The notes under the pieces: model-generated
What the model saw: only the letters and a program-made list of their open reading frames with translations
The model's database searches: none
Told to the model about the DNA's origin: nothing
Translations under genes and position numbers: made by a program
In this document: one piece after another, positions 1 through 7,389 of the stretch
Layout of the letters: each line of letters begins with the position of its first letter
Numbering within the stretch: the stretch's first letter is position 1
Assembly: GCA_030425705.1 (NCBI GenBank)
Contig: JAUHZU010000003.1
Location: 186,001 to 250,000, forward strand
Length of the DNA: 64,000 bases
Reading direction: 5' to 3'
Source: Phycisphaerae bacterium
Lineage (GTDB): Bacteria; Planctomycetota; Phycisphaerae; Phycisphaerales; Phycisphaeraceae

Positions 1-1
1 G

Positions 2-295
2 TGCATCCGCGCCGCGCTGCCGCTGGTGCTCTCGGTCTGCCGGCGACAGGAGCCCGGGTCGCACGCACAGGCCGGGGCCCGTCTGCTGGCCCGGCTGGTG
101 CAGGCCTATCCCGTGCTGACCGCACTGGTCGAGTCGCACGACGCGACGCGGTCCGCGCGGTTTGAGTCGGTGCTCACCAATCGCCTGCTGCGCACCTTCA
201 CGCAGGCCGTCCCGTCATCGCCTGATAGCGACAAGAACACCTCGCACCTGATGGCCGGGCTTGGCGCGCTCGGGCCGGTCAACGACAACACGTAG
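2..295 (+). CDS. C-terminal part of an unrecognised protein (5' truncated by window edge)
   Basis: An open frame enters from the left edge and ends at a TAG at 293-295, giving the last 97 residues of a protein. The visible part is Leu/Ala/Arg-rich and probably helical (LPLVLSVCRRQEPG, then ARLLARLVQAYPVLTALVES), with a polar tail ending GPVNDNT. I see no catalytic motif and do not recognise the family. The internal GTG at 26 is not needed, because the frame is open upstream. It converges on queD with a 14-bp gap. Codon use matches the neighbours, so it is probably a real gene. Confidence 0.6.
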   Translation, partial: CIRAALPLVLSVCRRQEPGSHAQAGARLLARLVQAYPVLTALVESHDATRSARFESVLTNRLLRTFTQAVPSSPDSDKNTSHLMAGLGALGPVNDNT

Positions 296-309
296 ACACA
301 AAGCAGCGC

Positions 310-678
310 TTACCCGCGGTACTCCGCGGAGCTGGTGCAGGTCTCGTGGACCCGGACGCACGACAGCAGCGGCAGCTTGGGCTTGAGCCGGTCCCAGATC
401 CACTTGCACAGCAGCTCGGCCGTCGGGTTTTCCAGCCCCTCGATGTCGTTGAGCACGCGGTGGTCCAGCGCCTGCTCGATCGGCGCGGTCGCGGCCTTGA
501 CGTCGGCGAAGTCGATGAGGTAGCCCTTGGCCGGGTCGACCTCGCCGGACACGACGACGTCGATCTTAAACGAGTGGCCGTGCATCCGCCGGCACTTGTG
601 CCCCTCGGGGAAGCAGGGCAGGAAGTGCGCGGACTCGAAGGTGAAGGACTTGGTGAGCGACACGTGCATGTCGGGCAT
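310..678 (-). CDS. queD: 6-carboxy-5,6,7,8-tetrahydropterin synthase QueD
   Basis: QueD converts 7,8-dihydroneopterin triphosphate to 6-carboxytetrahydropterin, the second step of queuosine synthesis, in the cytoplasm. The 122-residue length is normal for the family. Zinc-binding and catalytic landmarks are present: FESAHFLP near residue 14, CRRMHGHSF near 29-37, and a C-terminal CVRVHETCTSSAEY with the conserved Glu. It lies 13 bp downstream of queE in a folK-queE-queD operon. The ATG at 678 has a GAGG Shine-Dalgarno. A second in-frame ATG at 669 sits 7 nt after a TAGAAT hexamer and could be a leaderless start (119 aa). Confidence 0.95.
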   Translation of the reverse strand: MPDMHVSLTKSFTFESAHFLPCFPEGHKCRRMHGHSFKIDVVVSGEVDPAKGYLIDFADVKAATAPIEQALDHRVLNDIEGLENPTAELLCKWIWDRLKPKLPLLSCVRVHETCTSSAEYRG

Positions 679-691
679 TCTATCGCCTCGG

Positions 692-1399
692 TCACACCCC
701 TCGTGCCATCGGGTCCCAGATCAGCTTGTGGAGCTGCGTCTGGAACCGTACCGGCAGCCGGTCTTCGAGCAGCCACTCGGCCAGGTCGCGCACCGCCAGC
801 CCCGGCACGCCCGCGATCTCCAGGCCCGGGGTGACTTCATTGACCGCGCTCACCAGCACCGCGCCGACCCGCGCGTGCAGCCTGTGCTCGGCCAACACAT
901 CTTTCATCCAGTCATAGTCCGCCCGGCTGGTCAGCACGAACTTCACCTCGTCACGCGCGTTCAGGTGGTCGAGGTTTGACCACAGGTTCTTGTCCTGCTC
1001 GCCGCTGCCCGGGGTCTTGAGGTCCATGATGCGGATCACGCGCGGGTCGCAGACGCTGATGTCGCACGCCCCGCTGGTCTCGACCAGGACGGTCTTGCCC
1101 AGGTCGCAGAGGCGGGCCATCAGCGGGTGGACGCCGCGCTGCAGCAGCGGCTCACCGCCGGTGACCTCGACGAGGTCGCAGCCGTCCAATCCGCCGCACA
1201 GCGCGAAGGCCTGCTCGATCACCTCGTCGACCGTGCGCTTGTCGCCCTCGTGGAAGGCGTACTCCGTGTCGCAGTACGCGCAGCGCAGGTGGCACCCCCG
1301 CAGCCGGATAAACACGCACGGCAGCCCGGCGTAGGTCGATTCACCTTGCAGCGAGAAGAACAGCTCATTGATGTAGACCGTGTCTGGACGCTCAGCCAC
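692..1399 (-). CDS. queE: 7-carboxy-7-deazaguanine synthase QueE (radical SAM)
   Basis: QueE is a radical S-adenosylmethionine enzyme that contracts 6-carboxytetrahydropterin to 7-carboxy-7-deazaguanine, the step after QueD. The 235-residue protein has the N-terminal substrate motif FFSLQGEST and the [4Fe-4S] cluster motif CHLRCAYCD (C-x3-C-x2-C), followed by EVTGGEPLLQ. The GTG at 1399 is chosen as start because VAERPDTVYINELFFSLQG matches the usual N-terminus, and it overlaps the 3' end of folK by 8 nt, which suggests translational coupling. A longer frame back to 1456 would run inside folK and is unlikely. Confidence 0.94.
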   Translation of the reverse strand: MAERPDTVYINELFFSLQGESTYAGLPCVFIRLRGCHLRCAYCDTEYAFHEGDKRTVDEVIEQAFALCGGLDGCDLVEVTGGEPLLQRGVHPLMARLCDLGKTVLVETSGACDISVCDPRVIRIMDLKTPGSGEQDKNLWSNLDHLNARDEVKFVLTSRADYDWMKDVLAEHRLHARVGAVLVSAVNEVTPGLEIAGVPGLAVRDLAEWLLEDRLPVRFQTQLHKLIWDPMARGV

Positions 1400-1895
1400 G
1401 GGCCACCCCCGGCACGGTCGGTGCCATGCGTTGCAGCTCGGCGAGGAGCTGAGCAACGGTCTTGCGGTGGATCGGGTGCACCGCGTCCGGCGCGATGGTC
1501 GCCAGCGGCCGGAGCACGAAGCCGCGCTCGTGCATGCCCGGGTGGGGCACGGTGAGGGCCTCGGTGGCGATGACCCGTTCGCCGAACAGCAGCAGGTCGA
1601 TGTCGATCAGCCGGGGGCCCCAGTGCGTGCGCTCGGCCACCGGTGCCCGGCCAAGGTCCAGCTCGATCTGCTGCAGTGCTGCGTGGAGCGCGTGCGGGTC
1701 CATCGCGGTCTCAAGGGTGGCGGCGGAGTTGAGGAACGGGCCCTGGTCCTGCGGGCCCATCGGCGGGGTCTCGATGGGCTCGGCCAGGGCGGTCAAGGCG
1801 ACGCCCGGGAGCGCGGCGATGGCGTCGGCCGCGCGGGCGAGGTTGCGCGGGCGGTCGCCGAGGTTCGTGCCGAGTCCGAGGCAGGCGGTGGCCAT
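1392..1895 (-). CDS. folK: 2-amino-4-hydroxy-6-hydroxymethyldihydropteridine diphosphokinase
   Basis: FolK transfers pyrophosphate from ATP to 6-hydroxymethyl-dihydropterin in folate synthesis. The 167-residue protein has the typical start ACLGLGTNLGDRPRNL, the EPIETPPMGPQDQGPFLNSA stretch, and the magnesium/ATP segment WGPRLIDIDLLLFGE followed by VPHPGMHERGFVL. The ATG at 1895 is preceded 6 nt upstream by GACAAT (1902-1907) with TTGCCC (1924-1929) 16 bp further, and there is no Shine-Dalgarno, so the mRNA is probably leaderless. It leads the folK-queE-queD operon, joining two pterin-using pathways. Confidence 0.95.
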   Translation of the reverse strand: MATACLGLGTNLGDRPRNLARAADAIAALPGVALTALAEPIETPPMGPQDQGPFLNSAATLETAMDPHALHAALQQIELDLGRAPVAERTHWGPRLIDIDLLLFGERVIATEALTVPHPGMHERGFVLRPLATIAPDAVHPIHRKTVAQLLAELQRMAPTVPGVARG

Positions 1896-1901
1896 CGCGT
1901 C

Positions 1902-1929
1902 ATTGTCGCCGACCACGGGCTTAGGGCAA
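1902..1929 (-). promoter_or_regulatory. Predicted promoter of folK-queE-queD (leaderless)
   Basis: On the minus strand TTGCCC (1924-1929), a 16-bp spacer and GACAAT (1902-1907) are followed after 6 nt by the folK ATG. The predicted transcription start therefore coincides with the start codon. It lies back to back with the cysH promoter. Confidence 0.55.
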
Positions 1930-1938
1930 GCCAGCGCG

Positions 1939-1966
1939 TTGCGGGGGCCGTTGCCGTGCCTATGAT
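1939..1966 (+). promoter_or_regulatory. Predicted promoter of cysH
   Basis: TTGCGG (1939-1944), a 16-bp spacer and TATGAT (1961-1966) precede cysH and would give an untranslated leader of about 33 nt. The core is a good sigma70-type match. I saw no operator-like palindrome. Confidence 0.45.
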
Positions 1967-2005
1967 GGGGGGTTTGGCCCAGCCGGCCGGTCCCTTGGAT
2001 CACCC

Positions 2006-2749
2006 ATGACCGCGAGCGCGACCCTCAACCTGGACGACGCCAACGCGCACCTCGCCGCGCAGGACGCGGCCGCGCGCGTCGCCTGGGCCGCGGAGCGGTT
2101 CGGCGCGGGGCTTGCGATGACCTCCAGCTTCGGGGCCCAGTCGGCCGTGATGCTCCACCTCGTCACGCGGGTCGTCCCGGACGTCCCCGTGGTCTGGATC
2201 GACACCGGCTACCTGTTCCCCGAGACCTACCGCTTCGCCGAGGAGCTGCGCGACCGGCTGGACCTGAACCTCAAGGTCTTCACCGCCGGGATCACCCCCG
2301 CGCGGTTCGAGGCGGTGCACGGCCGGGCGTGGGAAGACACCGACCACGGCGGCGAGGCCGAGTACCTCCGCCGCTTCAAGGTCGAACCCATGCAGCGGGC
2401 GATCCGCGAGCTGGGCATCACCTGCTGGCTGGCCGGGCTCCGTGCCGAGCAGACCGACCACCGCGCGACACTCCGCCCGGTCGAGCGGCAGAACGGGGTC
2501 TACAAGGTCCACCCGATCCTGAACTGGACGCGCAAGCAGGTCGGCGACTACCTGACGCGGCACGGCCTGCCGTACCACCCGCTGGTCGAGCAGGGCTACG
2601 CCTCGATCGGCGACACGCACTCGACCCGCCCGGTGACCGCCGACATGGACGAGCGCGACGGCCGGTTCACCGGCCTCCGCCAGGAGTGCGGCCTGCACCT
2701 GCCCGAGACCCCGGAAGAAAACGAAAGCCGCGGGTCGTCGGGGTTGTAA
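2006..2749 (+). CDS. cysH: Phosphoadenylyl-sulfate reductase CysH
   Basis: CysH reduces activated sulfate (PAPS) to sulfite with thioredoxin during sulfate assimilation. The 247-residue protein has the PP-loop-like start MTSSFGAQSAVMLHLV, VVWIDTGYLFPETYRF, WLAGLRAEQTDHRA, YKVHPILNWTRKQV and the catalytic C-terminal QECGLH. The paired cysteines that hold the [4Fe-4S] cluster of APS reductases are absent: only two cysteines occur, in ITCWLAG and ECGLH. This favours PAPS over APS as substrate. It stands alone with its own promoter and is followed by a strong terminator. Confidence 0.93.
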   Translation: MTASATLNLDDANAHLAAQDAAARVAWAAERFGAGLAMTSSFGAQSAVMLHLVTRVVPDVPVVWIDTGYLFPETYRFAEELRDRLDLNLKVFTAGITPARFEAVHGRAWEDTDHGGEAEYLRRFKVEPMQRAIRELGITCWLAGLRAEQTDHRATLRPVERQNGVYKVHPILNWTRKQVGDYLTRHGLPYHPLVEQGYASIGDTHSTRPVTADMDERDGRFTGLRQECGLHLPETPEENESRGSSGL

Positions 2750-2788
2750 GCCACATCGTCATGCAGTTGTTCTCGATCAAGCGAAGGA

Positions 2789-2817
2789 GAAGCCCACGTT
2801 CGTCGAACGTGGGCTTC
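2789..2817 (+). terminator. Rho-independent terminator after cysH
   Basis: A perfect 14-bp inverted repeat (2789-2802 with 2804-2817, core AAGCCCACGTTCG) is followed by TTCTTGCGTGT. It sits 40 bp past the cysH stop and just before the convergent L,D-transpeptidase gene, so it could act in both directions. Confidence 0.75.
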
Positions 2818-2845
2818 TTGCGTGTGACAAATGTAGTCGGTGCGG

Positions 2846-4009
2846 CTACGGCAGGATCTCCACCCGGCTGTCGCCGCTGCTGAGCATGTAGAAGACGTCT
2901 TCGACGTGCTGGGCCTGCATGCGGATGCAGCCCATGGATTCCTGTCGGCCGATCGAACGTTCGTCGTTCGTGCCGTGGATGCCGTAGCCCTGGGCGTCGC
3001 GGGTGTTGTCGTCGAGGCCCTCGAGCGCCATCCAGTACTCACCGATGGGGATGTTCGGGTCGTCGCGCTCGTAGTACTCGCCGGTGCGGGGGTTGCGCCA
3101 ATCGGGGTTGACGACCTTGCTGCGGGGCTTGATGCGCCAGAGGCCGGCGGGGGTCGAGTCGAACTCGCCGAGCCCGACGGGGTAGGAGCAGAGGTAGATC
3201 CGCAGCCCGTCGGGGTCCTGGACGAACAGGTCCATGCGGTATTCGCTCTTGACGACGCGGGCGTGGATGGGCCCGCGGATACACTTGATGGGTCGGCCGG
3301 CGGGGACGCGGGCGGCGTCCTCGATGCCGTTGATGCGCATGATGAACTCGTAGGGCGTTTTGAACGCCGGGCCGATGTCGCGGCTGAGGTACTCGCCGCG
3401 CTGGACGGTGTGGCGGACGGCGATGGGGTCGCCTTCCACCACGGTGTCGGAGAAGACCAGCGTCTGGTTGAGGTGGGTCAGGCGGTCGCGGATCGCCTGG
3501 GCCTCGTGCCGGGGCAGCGAGCCGGGGGCGCGGAAGAGCAGCTCGCTGAGGATGGCCCGGCCTTCGATGGCCCGGCCGTCCTCGAGGAGCTGCATGCCCT
3601 GCTCGTACTGTCCGCGGGCCTCGCCGGTGAGCTGCGGCGCGGGGTCGTCTTCATCGGGCAGGTCGAAGCGTGTCGGCTGGGGGTCGGGATTGCGGGCCGG
3701 GTTGCGGACGACCTCGCGTCGGCCGGTGTTCTCGGCGCGGCGGGTGTCCTGGCCCTGGCGTTCCTGGGTGTTGTTGGCCGACGCCGCGGCGGGGCCCGGC
3801 TGGCCGTCGGGCGCACCGTTACCGGGGGCTTGGTCGGCGGAGTCGCTGCCGGTGGCGGGGTCGGTCCCGCCGTAGAACATGATGTACCCGCCGACCACGG
3901 CGACGGCGAGGACGAACAGGGCGACCCACGGCCCCTTCTTCGCCTTCCGACGCGAGACCATGTACCGACGTGATTGCCCGGCCCGCGTCATCTGTGACTG
4001 TAGTCCCAT
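2846..4009 (-). CDS. Membrane-anchored LysM / YkuD L,D-transpeptidase
   Basis: A predicted periplasmic L,D-transpeptidase (387 aa) with a short basic cytoplasmic tail, one membrane segment (ALFVLAVAVVGGYIMFY, about residues 30-46), a Pro/Gly/Asp-rich linker, a short helical region, a LysM-like segment (HTVQRGEYLSRDIGPAF) and a C-terminal YkuD domain. The catalytic signature is HGTNDERSIG then SMGCIRM, where families normally have SHGC, so the second His is replaced by Met while the nucleophilic Cys is kept. The ATG at 4009 is chosen because the frame upstream overlaps rarA. Internal ATGs at 3991 and 3961 are possible. A GATAAT-like -10 lies near 4092. Confidence 0.85.
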   Translation of the reverse strand: MGLQSQMTRAGQSRRYMVSRRKAKKGPWVALFVLAVAVVGGYIMFYGGTDPATGSDSADQAPGNGAPDGQPGPAAASANNTQERQGQDTRRAENTGRREVVRNPARNPDPQPTRFDLPDEDDPAPQLTGEARGQYEQGMQLLEDGRAIEGRAILSELLFRAPGSLPRHEAQAIRDRLTHLNQTLVFSDTVVEGDPIAVRHTVQRGEYLSRDIGPAFKTPYEFIMRINGIEDAARVPAGRPIKCIRGPIHARVVKSEYRMDLFVQDPDGLRIYLCSYPVGLGEFDSTPAGLWRIKPRSKVVNPDWRNPRTGEYYERDDPNIPIGEYWMALEGLDDNTRDAQGYGIHGTNDERSIGRQESMGCIRMQAQHVEDVFYMLSSGDSRVEILP

Positions 4010-4187
4010 CCCTGGTTGCTCCGTTTCCCGTTCCCTGGGGAGTGGCGGGGTGCCACCCTCTCGATTCGGCCATCGCGTCGCCAGGCCGACAGCATTATCG
4101 CACCCAGACGCCGGGTTGGCCACCACGGGCCCTGAGCGGCGTCTGGGGTGTATAGCCCGAGGAGAACCCGTCGCCGACGAGCGCGGC

Positions 4188-5531
4188 TCAGGCCTCCCCG
4201 GCCGACCCGTCGCCCGCGCCGCGCAGCGTGTCGAGGTAGGCGAGGTACTCGCGGATGCGTTTCTCGTAGCCGCGGTCGGTGGGCTGGTAGTAGGACTTGT
4301 CGACGCCGAGGTAGTCCTGGTCGACGAAGCCGGACTCGCCGCTGTGGGCGTACTGATAGCCCGTGCCGTGGCCCAGGTGCTTGGCCCCGGCGTAGGCCCC
4401 GCTGCGGAGGTGCTTGGGGACGGGCATGGTCCGCTGGTGCTTGACATCCTCCATCGCGGCGTTGATGGCCATGTAGCTAGCGTTGCTCTTGGGCGCGGTG
4501 GCGAGGTAGGTGGTGGCCTGGGCGAGGGTGATGCGGGCCTCGGGCATGCCCACGCGGTGGACGATCTCGTAGCACGCCGCGGCGACGGCGATGCCGCGCG
4601 GGTCGGCGTTGCCGATGTCCTCGCTGGCGAGGATCGCGATCCGCCGGGCGATGAACATCGGGTCCTCCCCGGCGTGCAGCATCCGGGCCAGCCAGTAGAC
4701 CGCGGCGTCCGGGTCCGACCCGCGCACCGACTTGATAAACGCGCTGATCGCGTCGTGGTGCGCGTCCCCGTCCCGGTCGTAGGCGATGGCCTTCTGCTGG
4801 ATGGATTGCTCCGCGACTTCGAGCGTGATGCGAATCGGTTTGCTTTCGCGGGACTCGGAGAGCACCGCGATCTCCAGCGCGGCGAGGGCACGCCGCGCAT
4901 CGCCGTCGGACACCGTGGCCCAGTGGGCGAGCGCGTCGTCGTCGATTGTCACGTCGAGTTTGCCGTAGCCGCGTTCGTCGTCCGCGATCGCGCGGCGGAC
5001 GAGCGTGGCGATGTCGTCTTCGTTCAACGGCTCAAACTGGAAGATCTGGCTCCGGCTGACTAACGCGTTGTTCACGGCGAAGTAGGGGTTCTCCGTCGTC
5101 GCGCCGATGAGCGTGACGATGCCGCGCTCGACGTCGCCGAGCAGCACGTCCTGCTGCGCGCGGTTGAAGCGGTGGATCTCATCGAGGAAGAAGATCGTGC
5201 GTCGGCCGTCGTACTCGAGGCGTTTGCGGGCCTGGTCGAGGACGTGGCGGACGTCCTTGACGCCGACGGCCGCGGCGTTACCCCGGTCGAAGTGCCGCTG
5301 CGTGTAGCCGGCGATGAGCTCGGCGAGGGTGGTCTTGCCCGTGCCCGGCGGGCCGTAGAACAGGACGGACGTGAGCTGGTCGGCCTCGAGCATCCGCCGG
5401 AGCAGCTTCCCCTCGCCGAGGAAGTGCCGCTGGCCCGCGAACTCGTCGAGTGTGCGCGGGCGCATGCGCGAAGCGAGCGGTTCGGCGGCGAGCCGCTTGG
5501 TCTCCCGGTCGGTTTGCCAGAGGTCGGGCAT
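4188..5531 (-). CDS. rarA: Replication-associated recombination protein RarA (MgsA-type AAA+ ATPase)
   Basis: RarA is a clamp-loader-like AAA+ ATPase acting at stalled replication forks. The 447-residue protein has the conserved N-terminus (LASRMRPRTLDEFAGQRHFL), Walker A GPPGTGKTT, Walker B FFLDEIHRF, sensor 1 IGATTENP, sensor 2 region GDARRAL, and the C-terminal MgsA domain with SAFIKSVRGSDPDAAVYWLA and HLGHGTGYQYAH. The ATG at 5531 gives the usual N-terminus MPDLWQTD. An upstream in-frame ATG at 5582 would add 17 residues coded by a degenerate GGGGTCTAGG-like repeat and is less likely. Confidence 0.94.
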   Translation of the reverse strand: MPDLWQTDRETKRLAAEPLASRMRPRTLDEFAGQRHFLGEGKLLRRMLEADQLTSVLFYGPPGTGKTTLAELIAGYTQRHFDRGNAAAVGVKDVRHVLDQARKRLEYDGRRTIFFLDEIHRFNRAQQDVLLGDVERGIVTLIGATTENPYFAVNNALVSRSQIFQFEPLNEDDIATLVRRAIADDERGYGKLDVTIDDDALAHWATVSDGDARRALAALEIAVLSESRESKPIRITLEVAEQSIQQKAIAYDRDGDAHHDAISAFIKSVRGSDPDAAVYWLARMLHAGEDPMFIARRIAILASEDIGNADPRGIAVAAACYEIVHRVGMPEARITLAQATTYLATAPKSNASYMAINAAMEDVKHQRTMPVPKHLRSGAYAGAKHLGHGTGYQYAHSGESGFVDQDYLGVDKSYYQPTDRGYEKRIREYLAYLDTLRGAGDGSAGEA

Positions 5532-5534
5532 GGC

Positions 5535-5570
5535 GTAGGGGCTAGGGGTTAGGGCCTGGGGTCTAGGCCG
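5535..5570. repeat. Degenerate TAGGGG-type tandem repeat upstream of rarA
   Basis: Immediately upstream of the rarA start the plus strand reads as imperfect 7-9 nt units of the type TAGGGGC / TAGGGGT / TAGGGCC / TGGGGTC / TAGGCC. It is short (about 36 bp) and could be a slippage-generated tract or part of the rarA leader. No function can be assigned. Confidence 0.4.
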
Positions 5571-5691
5571 CGCGGATTCCATTGGTGAGGTGAGTTGTCG
5601 GTCGGGTTTCAGCAGGGGGATTGTAGGGCAGCCGCAGGCGTGAGCGCGGATGTAGAAGAGGGGGGTTCAATCGTGATTAAACCGAGCGCAA

Positions 5692-5724
5692 CAAGCCGGG
5701 CCAGAGCGTAGCGCCGGCCCGGGT
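5692..5724 (-). repeat. REP-like palindromic unit, copy A
   Basis: On the minus strand this reads ACCCGGGCCGGCGCT, one base, CGCTCT, GGCCCGGCTTG. It is an imperfect hairpin with outer CGGGCC/GGCCCGG arms and a small GCG/CGC inner stem. It matches copies B (5756-5791) and C (34425-34460), with only one or two changes in the core. It lies opposite copy B in the gap between the divergent rarA and siroheme genes. Confidence 0.65.
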
Positions 5725-5755
5725 CGGGGCGGGTACAACGGTCATGCCAGCGCGG

Positions 5756-5791
5756 TACCCGGGCCGGCGCTTCGCTTTGGCCCGGCTTGGG
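5756..5791 (+). repeat. REP-like palindromic unit, copy B
   Basis: Same unit as copy A in inverted orientation, 31 bp away (TACCCGGGCCGGCGCT, TCGCTTT, GGCCCGGCTTGGG). Copies A and B could pair as one 33-bp stem. The right end abuts the -10 element of the siroheme dehydrogenase gene at 5797. Confidence 0.65.
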
Positions 5792-5808
5792 TAGGGTAGA
5801 CTGGGGTG

Positions 5809-6459
5809 ATGGCGGAAATGAAGCGACAAGGCATCCCGGTCATGCTGGACGTGTCGGGCTGGCGTGTGCTGATCGTCGGCGGCGGCGCGGTCGCGGCGCG
5901 GCGGGCCCGGGCGTTGGTCGATGCGGGGACGGTCGTGACTGTCATCGCGCCGGACATGGACGATCGCTTGGACGCGATGGATATCCAACGCGTGGTCGCC
6001 CGGTTCGACCCGTCGGCCCACGCCCTCGACACCTACCGCCTGGTCATCATCGCCACCGACGACGCCGCGGCCAACGCGTCGGTCTCGGCCGCGGTGGCCG
6101 GGCTGCCCCACCCGCCGCTGTGCAACCGCGCGGACGACGGCGATGCCGGGGACCTCTCGTTCATGGCCGGCCACCGCGACGGGCCGCTGACCCTCGCGGT
6201 CCACACCGGCGGGGCGTCCGCCTCGGCGGCGGCGGCGATCCGCGATGAACTGGCGGAGCGGGTTGATCCCGCCTGGCCGGACGTGCTGACGGTCGCTCGT
6301 GAAACGCGACAAGCGATCCAGCAACAGGTCACCGACCCCGCGAAACGCTCGGCCATGCTCCGGCGTCTCACCGACAGCGACGCCCTGGCCCGCTTTCGCG
6401 CCGGCGGGACCGACGCGCTGCGATCCCATTACCGGGATATCATGCGTGGCTCGGCCTAG
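5809..6459 (+). CDS. Precorrin-2 dehydrogenase / sirohydrochlorin ferrochelatase (siroheme synthase N-domain)
   Basis: A Met8/CysG-N type enzyme (216 aa) that oxidises precorrin-2 with NAD and inserts iron to form siroheme. Seen: an N-terminal Rossmann fold starting GIPVMLDVSGWRVLIVGGGAVAARRARAL, then LVIIATDDAAANASV, CNRADDGDAGDLSFMA and LAVHTGGASASAAAAIRDEL. No methyltransferase domain is attached. The ATG at 5809 is 6 nt after TAGACT (5797-5802) with no Shine-Dalgarno, so a leaderless mRNA is likely. ATG 5818 is the alternative start. The hemX-like and hemA genes follow closely, forming a tetrapyrrole operon. Confidence 0.9.
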   Translation: MAEMKRQGIPVMLDVSGWRVLIVGGGAVAARRARALVDAGTVVTVIAPDMDDRLDAMDIQRVVARFDPSAHALDTYRLVIIATDDAAANASVSAAVAGLPHPPLCNRADDGDAGDLSFMAGHRDGPLTLAVHTGGASASAAAAIRDELAERVDPAWPDVLTVARETRQAIQQQVTDPAKRSAMLRRLTDSDALARFRAGGTDALRSHYRDIMRGSA

Positions 6460-6480
6460 CCCGCCCGAACCGACCCCGCG

Positions 6481-7389
6481 ATGACCGACACCGCTACCAG
6501 CATCCCGCTGATCCTCATGACCGCGCTCAGCGCCGCCGCCGCGACCCTCGCGGTCCGACGCCTCCGCGCGGCCCGGCCGCAAGAGCAGCGCCCCAACACC
6601 TCGCCCACGCAGCACCTGCTGGTCGGCCTCATCGCCGTGGGCTGTATCACGCTCCTCCTGCTGCGCTGGCTGCTGCTCTGGGAGTCATGGGAACCGCTGC
6701 ACGCGCACGTCGACGGGCTGTTGCTGATGTGCGCCTCGTTCGCGGGCGCGGTGCTCTACATCCAGACCCGCCCGAAGCTGCGCGGGCTGGCCGCGTTTGC
6801 GCTGCCGCTGCTGACGCTGATGCTCGCCTGGGCGATCTGCGCCTCGTTGTGGACGTACCGGCCGTTCCGGCTCGACACCCTCGAGCCCGCCTGGCTGGTG
6901 TTCCACACCACCAGCACGTACCTCGGCCTGCTGTGTTGTGCGCTCGGCGCGATCGGCGGGGCGATGTACCTCTACGTCCAGGGCCGGCTCAAGTCCAAGC
7001 ACGCCGTGCCCGGCCGGCTGGCGAGTCTGGAGACGCTGGAAACCCTGATCATCCGCGCCGCGACGCTCGGCTTCGTCCTGCTCACGCTCTCGCTGGTCTC
7101 GGGCGTCGTCCTGGTCACACGCGGGGAAGGCACCGCCCTGGGCATCGAGTGGTGGGTCTCGCCGAAGGTCATCCTCGCGACCCTTGCGTGGGCGGTGTAC
7201 GCGCTCTTGATGAACATCCGGCACGCCTCGGCGTTCCGCGGAAGGCGGGCGGCCTGGCTGGCGATCTTCGGCCTCGTCCTGCTGCTGGCGACCTACGGCA
7301 TCGTCGGGGCGATGGACAAGCAGACCGGCACGATCGACACGGCGTCATCGCTGAAGCGTGCGTCGGACACCGACCGGGGGGGTGACTGA
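6481..7389 (+). CDS. HemX/CcsA-like cytochrome c assembly membrane protein
   Basis: A 302-residue integral membrane protein with about eight hydrophobic segments, among them LLVGLIAVGCITLLLL, LLTLMLAWAICASLW, TYLGLLCCALGAIGGAMYLY and LAIFGLVLLLATYGIVGAM. The pattern fits the CcsA/CcmC/HemX family, including a late WWVSPKV segment and several histidines near membrane edges that could touch heme. It lies between the siroheme dehydrogenase gene and hemA and overlaps the hemA start (TGATG), as HemX does in other bacteria where it tunes HemA level. Whether it acts in heme control or in cytochrome c maturation cannot be read from sequence. Confidence 0.8.
   Translation: MTDTATSIPLILMTALSAAAATLAVRRLRAARPQEQRPNTSPTQHLLVGLIAVGCITLLLLRWLLLWESWEPLHAHVDGLLLMCASFAGAVLYIQTRPKLRGLAAFALPLLTLMLAWAICASLWTYRPFRLDTLEPAWLVFHTTSTYLGLLCCALGAIGGAMYLYVQGRLKSKHAVPGRLASLETLETLIIRAATLGFVLLTLSLVSGVVLVTRGEGTALGIEWWVSPKVILATLAWAVYALLMNIRHASAFRGRRAAWLAIFGLVLLLATYGIVGAMDKQTGTIDTASSLKRASDTDRGGD

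Noticed and set aside
669-682. Leaderless start for queD at ATG 669
   Set aside because: TAGAAT is 7 nt upstream, but the ATG at 678 has a good GAGG Shine-Dalgarno and follows queE by 13 bp in an operon. Kept as alternative only.
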